The translations under genes were made by a program, and so were the position numbers. Shown here one piece after another: positions 57,345-64,000 of a DNA stretch of 64,000 bases (its first letter is position 1; every line of letters starts with the position of its first letter). The stretch is from Hoeflea sp. 108 (lineage in GTDB: Bacteria > Pseudomonadota > Alphaproteobacteria > Rhizobiales > Rhizobiaceae): contig NZ_KB890024.1 of assembly GCF_000372965.1 (NCBI RefSeq), forward strand, positions 5,164,304 through 5,228,303, read 5' to 3'. Under the pieces are notes generated by a model. The model was not told the DNA's origin. It did no database searches and worked only from the letters and a program-made list of their open reading frames with translations.

Positions 57345-58433
57345 ATGCGTATCGGTGTCGATGGCCGCAAGATTCCCGAAGCCGTCAAGCGCGGCCCCGT
57401 GGCCAGCTTCGATCATGCCAAGGAACTGGGCATGGAGGGACTGTTCTTCCGCACTGTGCTCGACATGAGCCCGACGCTCGACGCCGGCTACCTTGGCGAG
57501 ATCAAGCAGCGCGCCGACGAACTCGGCATGTATCTCGAAACCGGACTCGGCAAGGTCAATCCTTATGCCACGCCGGAGGCGCCCGAACTGCGCCTGATCG
57601 GCGACGGCGACATCGTGCTCGGCTTCCGCCGCATGATGGAGGCTTGTGCGGCCATCGACTGCCGTGAGCTGTGGGTCGCGACCGCCAACTACAAGCCGGC
57701 CTATACCGGCCGTTTCGCCTATGACCGTTTCCGCACCGACGTGACCTGGTCCGAGCAGCTCGAAGCCACCGCGCGTTTCCTCAAGAAGCTTGCGCCGATC
57801 GCGCGCGATCTCGGTATCCACCTCAACCTTGAGACCCATGAGGAGATCACCTCCTTCGAACTGGTGCGGCTGGTCGAGGAAGTCGGCCCCGACACGACTG
57901 GCATCGTCTTCGACACGGCCAACGTCCTGCAACGCGCCGAACACCCGGTCTGGGCGGCAAAGCGCGTGGCGCCTTACGTGCGCCAGTCCCACATCAAGGA
58001 TGCGCTGATTGCCTACGACGGCGAGGTGCTCGACTTCCAGATGCGTCCCTGCGGTGGCGGCGTCGTCGATTTCCGCGCCATCATGCCGATCCTGGCTGCC
58101 GCAAATCCCGATCTCAACCTGTCGATCGAGAACTACGAATCCTTCTCAGACCGGCCGCGCAACCCGCCGAAGATGATCATCGAGATCGCTGATCCGAAAT
58201 GGCTGGCTGGCCATCCCGATCTCGGCGTCGAGGAATATGCCGACTACATGAAGATGGTGCAGGACTATGCTGTCCGCATCGCCAGCGGCGAGGTTTTGGA
58301 CCGCGAGAGCTTCGCTGCCTGGGCGGTGAAGAATTACCACTATGCCGAGACGGTCGACTACATCAAGACAAGCGCTGCCCACGTCCGCGGCATCTGCGAA
58401 GAGCTTGGCCTGCCGCTGCAGAAGGCGGCATAG
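57345..58433 (+). CDS. Xylose-isomerase-like TIM-barrel protein (sugar phosphate isomerase/epimerase family), copy 2
   Basis: A 362-residue TIM barrel, paralogous to the protein encoded at 47189. LGMEGLFFRTVLDMSPTLDAGYLGEIKQRADELGMYLETGLGKVNP and LNLETHEEITSFELVRLVEEVGPDTTGIVFDTANVL align block for block with it. HIKDALIAYDGEV and LSIENYESFSDRP supply likely metal and active-site residues. It is longer by a C-terminal region of about 50 residues. It follows the transporter ATPase by 20 bases, ending the operon at a strong terminator. Substrate unknown. Confidence 0.84.
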   Translation: MRIGVDGRKIPEAVKRGPVASFDHAKELGMEGLFFRTVLDMSPTLDAGYLGEIKQRADELGMYLETGLGKVNPYATPEAPELRLIGDGDIVLGFRRMMEACAAIDCRELWVATANYKPAYTGRFAYDRFRTDVTWSEQLEATARFLKKLAPIARDLGIHLNLETHEEITSFELVRLVEEVGPDTTGIVFDTANVLQRAEHPVWAAKRVAPYVRQSHIKDALIAYDGEVLDFQMRPCGGGVVDFRAIMPILAAANPDLNLSIENYESFSDRPRNPPKMIIEIADPKWLAGHPDLGVEEYADYMKMVQDYAVRIASGEVLDRESFAAWAVKNYHYAETVDYIKTSAAHVRGICEELGLPLQKAA

Positions 58434-58461
58434 GCCAGCTTCGCAGAGTGTGAACAACAGT

Positions 58462-58491
58462 CCCGCGGAAGGCAGCTTCCGCGGGCTTTTT
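58462..58491 (+). terminator. Intrinsic terminator of the transporter operon
   Basis: Stem CCCGCGGAAG (58462-58471) / CTTCCGCGGG (58476-58485), loop GCAG, then C and TTTTT (58487-58491). Confidence 0.92.
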
Positions 58492-58581
58492 GTTTCTGCC
58501 AACCATCAGATCCCCCTCGGCGTCACGGCTTCGCCCGAGACGGTGAGGGGGCTCGCTTGGCCACTCGGGTTTTTCACCAAC

Positions 58582-58608
58582 AAAAAGGCCGCGCTTTTGG
58601 CGCGGCCT
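58582..58608 (-). terminator. Intrinsic terminator after tdh
   Basis: AGGCCGCGC (58586-58594) and GCGCGGCCT (58600-58608) enclose TTTTG. Read on the minus strand the stem is followed by TTTTTG (58581-58586), 27 bases past the tdh stop. Confidence 0.88.
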
Positions 58609-58634
58609 CTTGTTCAATTGCGGCGGTTAAGAAC

Positions 58635-59657
58635 CTACCATTCCAGCACGATCTTCCCCGCTTCGCCATTGGCGGCATTGTGGAAGGCGGCCTGGTAGTC
58701 GTCGGCCTTCATGCGGCTGGTGATGACCTTGCGGATGTCGAGCCCGCTTTCGAGCATCGCCAGCATCTTGTGCCAGGTCTCGAACATCTCGCGGCCGTAG
58801 ATGCCCTTGAGCGTGATCATCTTGAACACGATCTTGGACAGATCGATGGGGAAGGGCTTGGCCGGCACGCCGAGCAGAGCGATGCGGCCGCCCATCAGCG
58901 TGTGCTCGATCAGCTGGTCGAAGGCGGCGGGCGAGCCGCTCATCTCGAAGCCGACGTCGAAGCCCTCGCGCATGCGCAGCCGCGCCATGGCGTCGCGCAG
59001 ATCTTCCTCGGCGACGTTGACCGGGGTGACGTCGGCCACCTGGGTCGCGAGTTCGAGGCGCTTCGGGTTGACGTCGGTGATGACGACATGGCGCGCGCCG
59101 CAGTGGCGGGCGACCGCCGCACCCATGATGCCGATGGGGCCGGCGCCGGTGATCAGCACGTCCTCGCCGGCGACGTCGAAGGACAGCGCCGTGTGTACGG
59201 CGTTGCCGAGCGGGTCGAGGATGGCGCCGAGCTCGTCGTCGATGGTGTCGGGCAGCGGCACCACGTTGAAGGCCGGGATGCGCACATATTCAGCGAAGGC
59301 GCCCGGCAGGTTGACGCCGATGCCCTGCGTTTCAGGATCGAGGTGGTAGCGGCCGGCACGGCTGGCGCGGCTGCGCATGCCGATGACATGACCTTCGCCC
59401 GACACGCGCTGGCCGACCTTGAAGCCGCGCACATGAGCGCCGAGCTCGACGATCTCGCCGGCATATTCGTGGCCCGTGATCATCGACACCGGCACGGTCC
59501 TGGCCGCCCATTCGTCCCACTTGTAGATGTGGATGTCGGTGCCACAGATGCCGGTCTTGTTGACCTTGATCAGCACGTCGTCGGGGCCGACCTCCGGAAC
59601 GGGCCGGTCTTCCATCCAGATGCCGGGTTCAGCCTTGGCCTTGACCAGTGCGCGCAT
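58635..59657 (-). CDS. tdh: L-threonine 3-dehydrogenase
   Basis: A 340-residue zinc alcohol-dehydrogenase-family enzyme that oxidises L-threonine to 2-amino-3-oxobutyrate with NAD. KTGICGTDIHIYKWDEWA carries the catalytic zinc Cys (about 38), and GHEYAGEIVELG the His-Glu pair. GAGPIGIMGAAVARHCGARHVVITDVNPKR is the NAD fold (about 170-200). GREMFETWHKM is typical of Tdh. It differs from most relatives in that the structural zinc segment reads GHVIGMRSRASRAGRYHLD, lacking the four Cys. It lies 17 bases after kbl. Confidence 0.93.
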   Translation of the reverse strand: MRALVKAKAEPGIWMEDRPVPEVGPDDVLIKVNKTGICGTDIHIYKWDEWAARTVPVSMITGHEYAGEIVELGAHVRGFKVGQRVSGEGHVIGMRSRASRAGRYHLDPETQGIGVNLPGAFAEYVRIPAFNVVPLPDTIDDELGAILDPLGNAVHTALSFDVAGEDVLITGAGPIGIMGAAVARHCGARHVVITDVNPKRLELATQVADVTPVNVAEEDLRDAMARLRMREGFDVGFEMSGSPAAFDQLIEHTLMGGRIALLGVPAKPFPIDLSKIVFKMITLKGIYGREMFETWHKMLAMLESGLDIRKVITSRMKADDYQAAFHNAANGEAGKIVLEW

Positions 59658-59674
59658 GGGAAAACTCCTGAAAT

Positions 59675-60877
59675 TTAGATGATGCCGAGCGACTTGCCGG
59701 CGTCGGCAAAGGCGTCGATGGCAAAGGTAATGTCGGCGTCGTCGAGCGCGGCCGACATCTGGGTGCGAATGCGCGCCTTGCCTTGCGGCACCACGGGATA
59801 GAAGAAGCCGGCGACATAGACGCCGCGTTCGTCGAGCGCCTTGGCCATTCGCTGCGCCAGCACAGCGTCGCCCAGCATGACTGGGATGATCGGCGTTTCG
59901 CCCGGAAGCAGCGTGAAGCCGGCCTGGGTCAGGCCGTCACGGAAACGCGTCGTGTGGCGGCCGAGTTTTGCACGGAGATCGTCGGCGCCCCGCGCAATCT
60001 CGATCGCCTTCAGTGAGCCTGCGGCGACTGCCGGTGCCAGGCTGTTGGAGAAGAGATAAGGGCGGGCACGCTGGCGCAAAAGATCGATGATCGGTTGCGA
60101 AGCCGCGATAAAGCCGCCCATGGCGCCACCGAGCGTCTTGCCCAGCGTGCCGGTGACGATGTCGACACGGTTGCCGACGCCAGCAAGTGCCGGCGTGCCG
60201 CGGCCCTCTTCGCCGATATGGCCGGTGGCATGGCAATCGTCGACGGCGACGATGGCGCCGTAGCGCTCGGCGAGGTCGCAGATCTGCTTCAGCTTGGCGA
60301 TGTGGCCGTCCATCGAGAACACGCCGTCGGTGACGACAAGCTTGAAGCGGGCGCCGTCGGCGTCGGCCTGCTTGAGCTGGGTCTCCAGATCGTCCATGTC
60401 GCCCTGGGCGTAGCGGAAACGCTTGGCCTTGGAGAGGCGCACGCCGTCGATGATCGAGGCGTGGTTCAGGCTGTCGGATATGATCGCGTCTTCGGCCCCG
60501 AGCAGCGGCTCGAACAGCGCGCCATTGGCATCGAAGCAGGCGGCAAACAGGATCGCGTCATCCTTGCCGAGATAGTCGGCGATGGCGTGCTCCAACTCGC
60601 GGTGCAGCGTCTGGGTGCCGCAGATGAAGCGCACCGAGGCCATACCGAAGCCGAACTCGTCGAGAGCGCTCGCCGCAGCCTTGCGGATGTCGGCATTGTC
60701 GGCGAGGCCGAGATAATTGTTGGCGCAGAGATTGACCATCTGGCGTTCGCCGGCCTGACCCTTCACCTTGATGCGGCCGGACTGCATGCCGGAAATCTGC
60801 CGCTCGCGCTTGTAGAGGCCGTCGGCCTCGATGCCCTGGAGAACATTCGAGATGTGGGAAAGGAAATCTTGGCTCAT
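59675..60877 (-). CDS. kbl: Glycine C-acetyltransferase (2-amino-3-ketobutyrate CoA ligase)
   Basis: A 400-residue PLP enzyme that splits 2-amino-3-oxobutyrate with CoA to glycine and acetyl-CoA, following Tdh. NLCANNYLGLADNADIRKAA, FGFGMASVRFICGTQTLHRELE, DGVFSMDGHIAKLKQI, VDDCHATGHIG and the PLP Lys in DIVTGTLGKTLGGAMGGF (about 245) are clear. I chose ATG 60877 (MSQDFLSHI, GAG upstream); ATG 60889 is four codons earlier. Transcribed with tdh and divergent from an XRE-cupin regulator gene. Confidence 0.95.
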   Translation of the reverse strand: MSQDFLSHISNVLQGIEADGLYKRERQISGMQSGRIKVKGQAGERQMVNLCANNYLGLADNADIRKAAASALDEFGFGMASVRFICGTQTLHRELEHAIADYLGKDDAILFAACFDANGALFEPLLGAEDAIISDSLNHASIIDGVRLSKAKRFRYAQGDMDDLETQLKQADADGARFKLVVTDGVFSMDGHIAKLKQICDLAERYGAIVAVDDCHATGHIGEEGRGTPALAGVGNRVDIVTGTLGKTLGGAMGGFIAASQPIIDLLRQRARPYLFSNSLAPAVAAGSLKAIEIARGADDLRAKLGRHTTRFRDGLTQAGFTLLPGETPIIPVMLGDAVLAQRMAKALDERGVYVAGFFYPVVPQGKARIRTQMSAALDDADITFAIDAFADAGKSLGII

Positions 60878-61027
60878 CGATCTCGTCATCCGTTAAGATG
60901 GAAATTCCGATATAATGGATGCTATGTTAAGTCTAGTGGAATCCGCTGTGCCAGCGTGCTCAGCCGCAAATGCCTCGCAGTACGGCAGGCACGGTGCTAT
61001 CAGTGAGCCTGCTTTGGGGGAGGCGAC
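60878..61027. promoter_or_regulatory. Divergent kbl / XRE-cupin control region
   Basis: It contains GGAAATTCC (60900-60908, a 9-bp palindrome) beside TATAAT (60911-60916), flanked by a second GGAATCC (60939-60945). These are the only operator-like elements visible here. Assignment to the XRE protein is inference. Confidence 0.4.
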
Positions 61028-61609
61028 ATGGAATTGAATGACGCGCCGAAGATCGGCCCGGTGATCCAGAAGGAGCGCAAGGAACGCCATCTGACGCTCG
61101 ACCGCTTAGCGGCGGTGTCGGGCGTATCGCGTTCAATGCTGTCGCAGATCGAGCGCGGCGAAGCCAATCCGACCTTCGCCGTATTGTGGTCATTGACCCA
61201 GGCGCTCGGCATCGATTTTTCGCAGCTTATCGCGGGTGGCATCACCCACCAGCGCAAGATCGACGCCATCGAGTTGGTGACGCTGGCGCTGACGCCTGAA
61301 ATCAAGAGCCCCGACGGTGCCTGGCGGCTGCGCATCCTCAGCTCGCCGGCACTGGCCGGCCGCGTCGAATGGTACGAGGTCGAGATCGCGCCCGGCTGCA
61401 AGCTGCAGAGCGCCCCGCACACGCCCGGCACCTTCGAGCATCTCACTGCCTATACAGATGGCCTGCTGGTCGAGACCGAGCTTGGCCGGCAGGGCCTCGC
61501 GACCGGCGAGACCGCCCGCTATCGCGCCGACATCGCCCACGAGATCGCCAACACCTCGACCGAGACGGCGCGGGCGCTGATGGTCGTGCTCTACGACCAG
61601 GACAGCTGA
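61028..61609 (+). CDS. XRE-family regulator with C-terminal cupin domain
   Basis: A 193-residue protein. The helix-turn-helix spans about 9-65: IQKERKERHLTLDRLAAVSGVSRSMLSQIERGEANPTFAVLWSLTQALG. A cupin_2-like barrel follows at about 105-190 (VEWYEVEIAPGCKLQSAPHTPGTFEHLTAYTDGLLVE). Proteins with this architecture often repress divergent catabolic genes in response to a metabolite bound in the cupin. The neighbours are kbl-tdh on one side and a hydantoinase gene 104 bases downstream. SD GGGGGAGG is strong. Confidence 0.9.
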   Translation: MELNDAPKIGPVIQKERKERHLTLDRLAAVSGVSRSMLSQIERGEANPTFAVLWSLTQALGIDFSQLIAGGITHQRKIDAIELVTLALTPEIKSPDGAWRLRILSSPALAGRVEWYEVEIAPGCKLQSAPHTPGTFEHLTAYTDGLLVETELGRQGLATGETARYRADIAHEIANTSTETARALMVVLYDQDS

Positions 61610-61713
61610 AGCCGGGCGCCATTCCGGCTTGACGCGGTTGCATCTCTCCCGCTTCCTCGCCACCGGGCGTATCGTGGTCGAACGGGTGCGCCGCAGCAGA
61701 TCGGGAGAGCGTC

Positions 61714-64000
61714 ATGTCGGGCAAGTGGGATTTCTGGATCGACCGTGGCGGCACCTTCACCGACGTCATCGGTCGCGATCCTGACGGTGGTCTCCATCCG
61801 CACAAGCTTTTGTCGGAAAATCCCGAGGCATATCGCGATGCCGCCATCCAGGGCATCCGTCACCTGCTTGGCCTCGCGCCGGATGCCGCCATTCCGGCCG
61901 GTCGCATCGGCGATGTCAGGATGGGCACGACGGTTGCCACCAACGCGCTGCTCGAGCGCAAGGGCGACCGCGTCCTCCTGCTCATCACCAAGGGTTTCCG
62001 CGATGCTTTGCGCATCGCCTACCAGGCCCGCCCCGACATCTTCGCCAAGGAAATCATCCTGCCTGAGCAGCTCTATGAGCGCGTCGTCGAGGTCGACGAG
62101 CGGGTGCGGGTGGACGGCTGCGTCGAACGCCTGCTCGACATATCCGACATCAAGCCGACCCTGATGCAGGCAAAGGCCGACGGCATCGATGCGGTCGCCA
62201 TTGTCTTCATGCACGCCTGGAAATTCCCCGAGCACGAACGCGCCGTCGCCGCGGTCTGCCGGAACTGCGGGTTTTCGCAGGTCTCTGTCAGCCACGAAGT
62301 CTCGCCACTGATCAAGCTCGTCGGGCGGGGGGATACGACTGTGGTCGATGCCTATCTCTCGCCGATTCTGTCGCGATATGTCCGGCAGGTGGCGGGGGAA
62401 CTGGGGGCTTTACCCTCCCCCTTGTGGGGAGGGTCGGACGGCGAGGCCGGACGGGGTGGGGGTGACGGTCCGACAGGGTCTATCCCCACCCCGGCACTGC
62501 GTACCGACCCTCCCCACAAGGGTGAAAACCCCCGCCTCATGTTCATGATGTCGTCCGGCGGCCTCACGGCGGCCGACCTGTTCCAGGGCAAGGACGCGCT
62601 GTTGTCCGGTCCAGCAGGCGGCGTGGTCGGCATGGTCGAGACGGCAAAACTCGCCGGCTTCGACAAGGTCATCGGCTTCGACATGGGCGGCACTTCGACC
62701 GACGTCGCCCATTATGACGGCGAATACGAGCGCAGCTTCGACACCGAGGTTGCCGGCGTGCGGGTGCGCGCGCCGATGATGCGCATCCACACTGTTGCTG
62801 CCGGCGGCGGTTCGGTGCTGCATTTCGAGGCCGGCCGCTTCCGCGCCGGGCCCGATTCCGCCGGCGCCAATCCTGGCCCTGCCTGCTACCGCCGCGGCGG
62901 CCCGCTCACGGTTACCGACGCCAACGTCATGTTGGGCAAGCTGCAGCCCGATTTCTTCCCTGTCATCTTCGGCCCCGGCCAGGATCAGCCGCTCGATGAC
63001 GGCGTCGTGCGCGAGACGTTTGCTGCGATGGCCAGCGAGATCGGCGACGGCCGCAGCCCCGAAGCCGTCGCCGAAGGCTTCGTCACCATCGCCGTCGAGA
63101 ACATGGCCAACGCCATCAAGAAGATTTCGGTCCAGCGCGGCTACGACGTGACCGAATATTTGCTCAACTGTTTCGGCGGCGCCGGCGGCCAGCATGCATG
63201 CCTGGTGGCTGACGCGCTCGGCATGGAGGCGGTGCTGATCCATCCCTTTTCCGGCCTGCTGTCGGCCTATGGCATCGGCCTGTCCTCGGTCTTCGCCTCG
63301 CGACAGCAGGCACTGCTCAAGCCGCTGGCCGAGGACTCGCTCGATCAGATAGAGGCTCTGATCGCCAGCCTGGGTGCCGAGGTGTTGGCCGAGCTTGCCG
63401 GTCAGGCCATAGCCGAAGATGATGTCGCCATGCGGCCGATCCTGCACGTCCGCTACGACGGCACCGACACCGCCCTGCCGGTCGGTTTCGAGCACGGATC
63501 GATTGCTGGGGCGAAGGCCGCCTTCGAGGCCGCCCACAAGGCGCAGTTCGGTTTCATATATAAAGACAAGCCGACGGTGGTCGAAGCGGTGGTGCTCGAA
63601 GGTCGTGACGGCAGCGCCCGTGGGCTCTCTGAACAGGAAGCCTCGCTTGAGGAAAAACCGGCCAACGCGTCCGAGGTGAGAAAAGTCTTTACCGAGGGCG
63701 CCTGGCACGAGGCCGGCGTTTTCCGCCGCACCCAAATGAAGCCGGGCCACAAGGTCTCGGGTCCTGCTCTTATTATAGAGAGCCACCAGACGACAGTGGT
63801 CGAGCCGGGCTGGGCCGCCGAGATCACTGCCCGCAACCACGTGCTGATGCGACGCACGGAAAAAAAGATGCGCCGCGCCGCCATCGGCACCGCCGCTGAT
63901 CCGGTCATGCTCGAGGTGTTCAACAACCTGTTCATGTCGATCGCCGAGCAGATGGGCGTGACGCTGCAGAACACCGCCTATTCGGTCAACATCAAGGAGC
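61714..64000 (+). CDS. 5-oxoprolinase/hydantoinase-family protein (HyuA-HyuB fusion), 3' end outside window
   Basis: The visible 762 residues start MSGKWDFWIDRGGTFTDVIGRDPDG. The HyuA part has RMGTTVATNALLERKGDR (about 70-87), VGRGDTTVVDAYLSPIL (about 207-223), GFDMGGTSTDVAHYDGEYE and FGGAGGQHACLVADALGMEAVLIHPFSGLLSAYGIGLS. Near the right edge DPVMLEVFNNLFMSIAEQMGVTLQ marks the start of the HyuB part, so this is an OplA-type fusion. It hydrolyses 5-oxoproline or hydantoins with ATP. About 38 extra residues (about 233-270) come from an in-frame palindromic repeat. The frame stays open throughout. SD GGGAGA. Confidence 0.9.
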   Translation, partial: MSGKWDFWIDRGGTFTDVIGRDPDGGLHPHKLLSENPEAYRDAAIQGIRHLLGLAPDAAIPAGRIGDVRMGTTVATNALLERKGDRVLLLITKGFRDALRIAYQARPDIFAKEIILPEQLYERVVEVDERVRVDGCVERLLDISDIKPTLMQAKADGIDAVAIVFMHAWKFPEHERAVAAVCRNCGFSQVSVSHEVSPLIKLVGRGDTTVVDAYLSPILSRYVRQVAGELGALPSPLWGGSDGEAGRGGGDGPTGSIPTPALRTDPPHKGENPRLMFMMSSGGLTAADLFQGKDALLSGPAGGVVGMVETAKLAGFDKVIGFDMGGTSTDVAHYDGEYERSFDTEVAGVRVRAPMMRIHTVAAGGGSVLHFEAGRFRAGPDSAGANPGPACYRRGGPLTVTDANVMLGKLQPDFFPVIFGPGQDQPLDDGVVRETFAAMASEIGDGRSPEAVAEGFVTIAVENMANAIKKISVQRGYDVTEYLLNCFGGAGGQHACLVADALGMEAVLIHPFSGLLSAYGIGLSSVFASRQQALLKPLAEDSLDQIEALIASLGAEVLAELAGQAIAEDDVAMRPILHVRYDGTDTALPVGFEHGSIAGAKAAFEAAHKAQFGFIYKDKPTVVEAVVLEGRDGSARGLSEQEASLEEKPANASEVRKVFTEGAWHEAGVFRRTQMKPGHKVSGPALIIESHQTTVVEPGWAAEITARNHVLMRRTEKKMRRAAIGTAADPVMLEVFNNLFMSIAEQMGVTLQNTAYSVNIKE
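62419..62522. repeat. Nested palindromic repeat inserted in frame in the hydantoinase gene
   Basis: The outer arms CCCTTGTGGGGAGGGTCGG (62419-62437) and CCGACCCTCCCCACAAGGG (62504-62522) are perfect 19-bp inverted copies. Inside are perfect 10-bp arms CGGGGTGGGG (62452-62461) and CCCCACCCCG (62484-62493). The encoded PSPLWGGSDG...PTPALRTDPPHKGEN is low-complexity and foreign to the HyuA family, in which the VRQVAGEL and RLMFM segments lie close together. It resembles the GC-rich intergenic repeats scattered in Rhizobiales genomes. Confidence 0.88.

Noticed and set aside
62401..62530. The repeat as a frameshift or pseudogene mark in the hydantoinase gene
   Set aside because: The reading frame is open across it and the downstream HyuA and HyuB segments remain in frame.

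Overview
This window comes from a GC-rich alphaproteobacterial chromosome. It most resembles a Hyphomicrobiales (Phyllobacteriaceae-type, Mesorhizobium/Aminobacter-like) genome. The evidence is the aroA-cmk-rpsA core block next to a FYDLN-acid protein and tRNA-Ala(GGC), a class II (CP4-like) EPSP synthase, a large number of ABC uptake systems, and a Rhizobiales-style GC-rich palindromic repeat. No integrase, IS element, CRISPR array or rRNA was seen. Apart from the core block at the left edge, this is a catabolic and transport region built of adjacent operons, each with its own regulator.

Layout. 1-4565: rpsA (partial), cmk, an unusual SDR, aroA, a FYDLN-acid protein and tRNA-Ala. 4660-12752: an amide-sensing operon, with an AmiC-like sensor and an AmiR-like ANTAR antiterminator followed by a complete dipeptide-type ABC transporter and an FmdA/AmdA-type amidase. 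13821-22930: an amino-acid operon (succinate-semialdehyde dehydrogenase, Aap-type transporter, GntR/FCD regulator, class III aminotransferase, tartrate/malate-type dehydrogenase) behind a palindromic operator. 23009-37623: an orphan SGNH-like protein, then an unusual cluster of an SDR and an epimerase, an isochorismatase-family hydrolase, a MarR regulator, an enamidase-like amidohydrolase, a VOC protein, a tandem pair of DUF1185 proteins, a BMP-type nucleoside ABC transporter and two nucleoside hydrolases. Four 18-bp TTGT-N10-ACAA sites lie in its control regions, which suggests one MarR-controlled regulon.

37688-44691: secreted MsrA, a DDAH-like hydrolase, an AraC regulator, a P450 with its ferredoxin, a VOC ring-cleaving-type dioxygenase, and a second VOC protein fused to an alpha/beta hydrolase. 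44822-58433: a ureide/glyoxylate cluster with malate synthase G, two paralogous TIM-barrel isomerases, a PuuE allantoinase fused to OHCU decarboxylase, a GntR regulator, an allantoin/hydantoin racemase-like protein and a five-gene Opp/Dpp-type transporter. A GTATCC-core motif recurs in its intergenic regions. 58635-64000: the tdh-kbl threonine-degradation pair, an XRE-cupin regulator, and a hydantoinase/5-oxoprolinase gene, cut by the window edge, that carries an in-frame palindromic repeat.

The common theme is scavenging of organic nitrogen: amides, amino acids, nucleosides or N-heterocycles, ureides and cyclic imides. Gene families were recognised from the translated sequences. Substrate assignments for the transporters and for the 24-38 kb cluster are inference.
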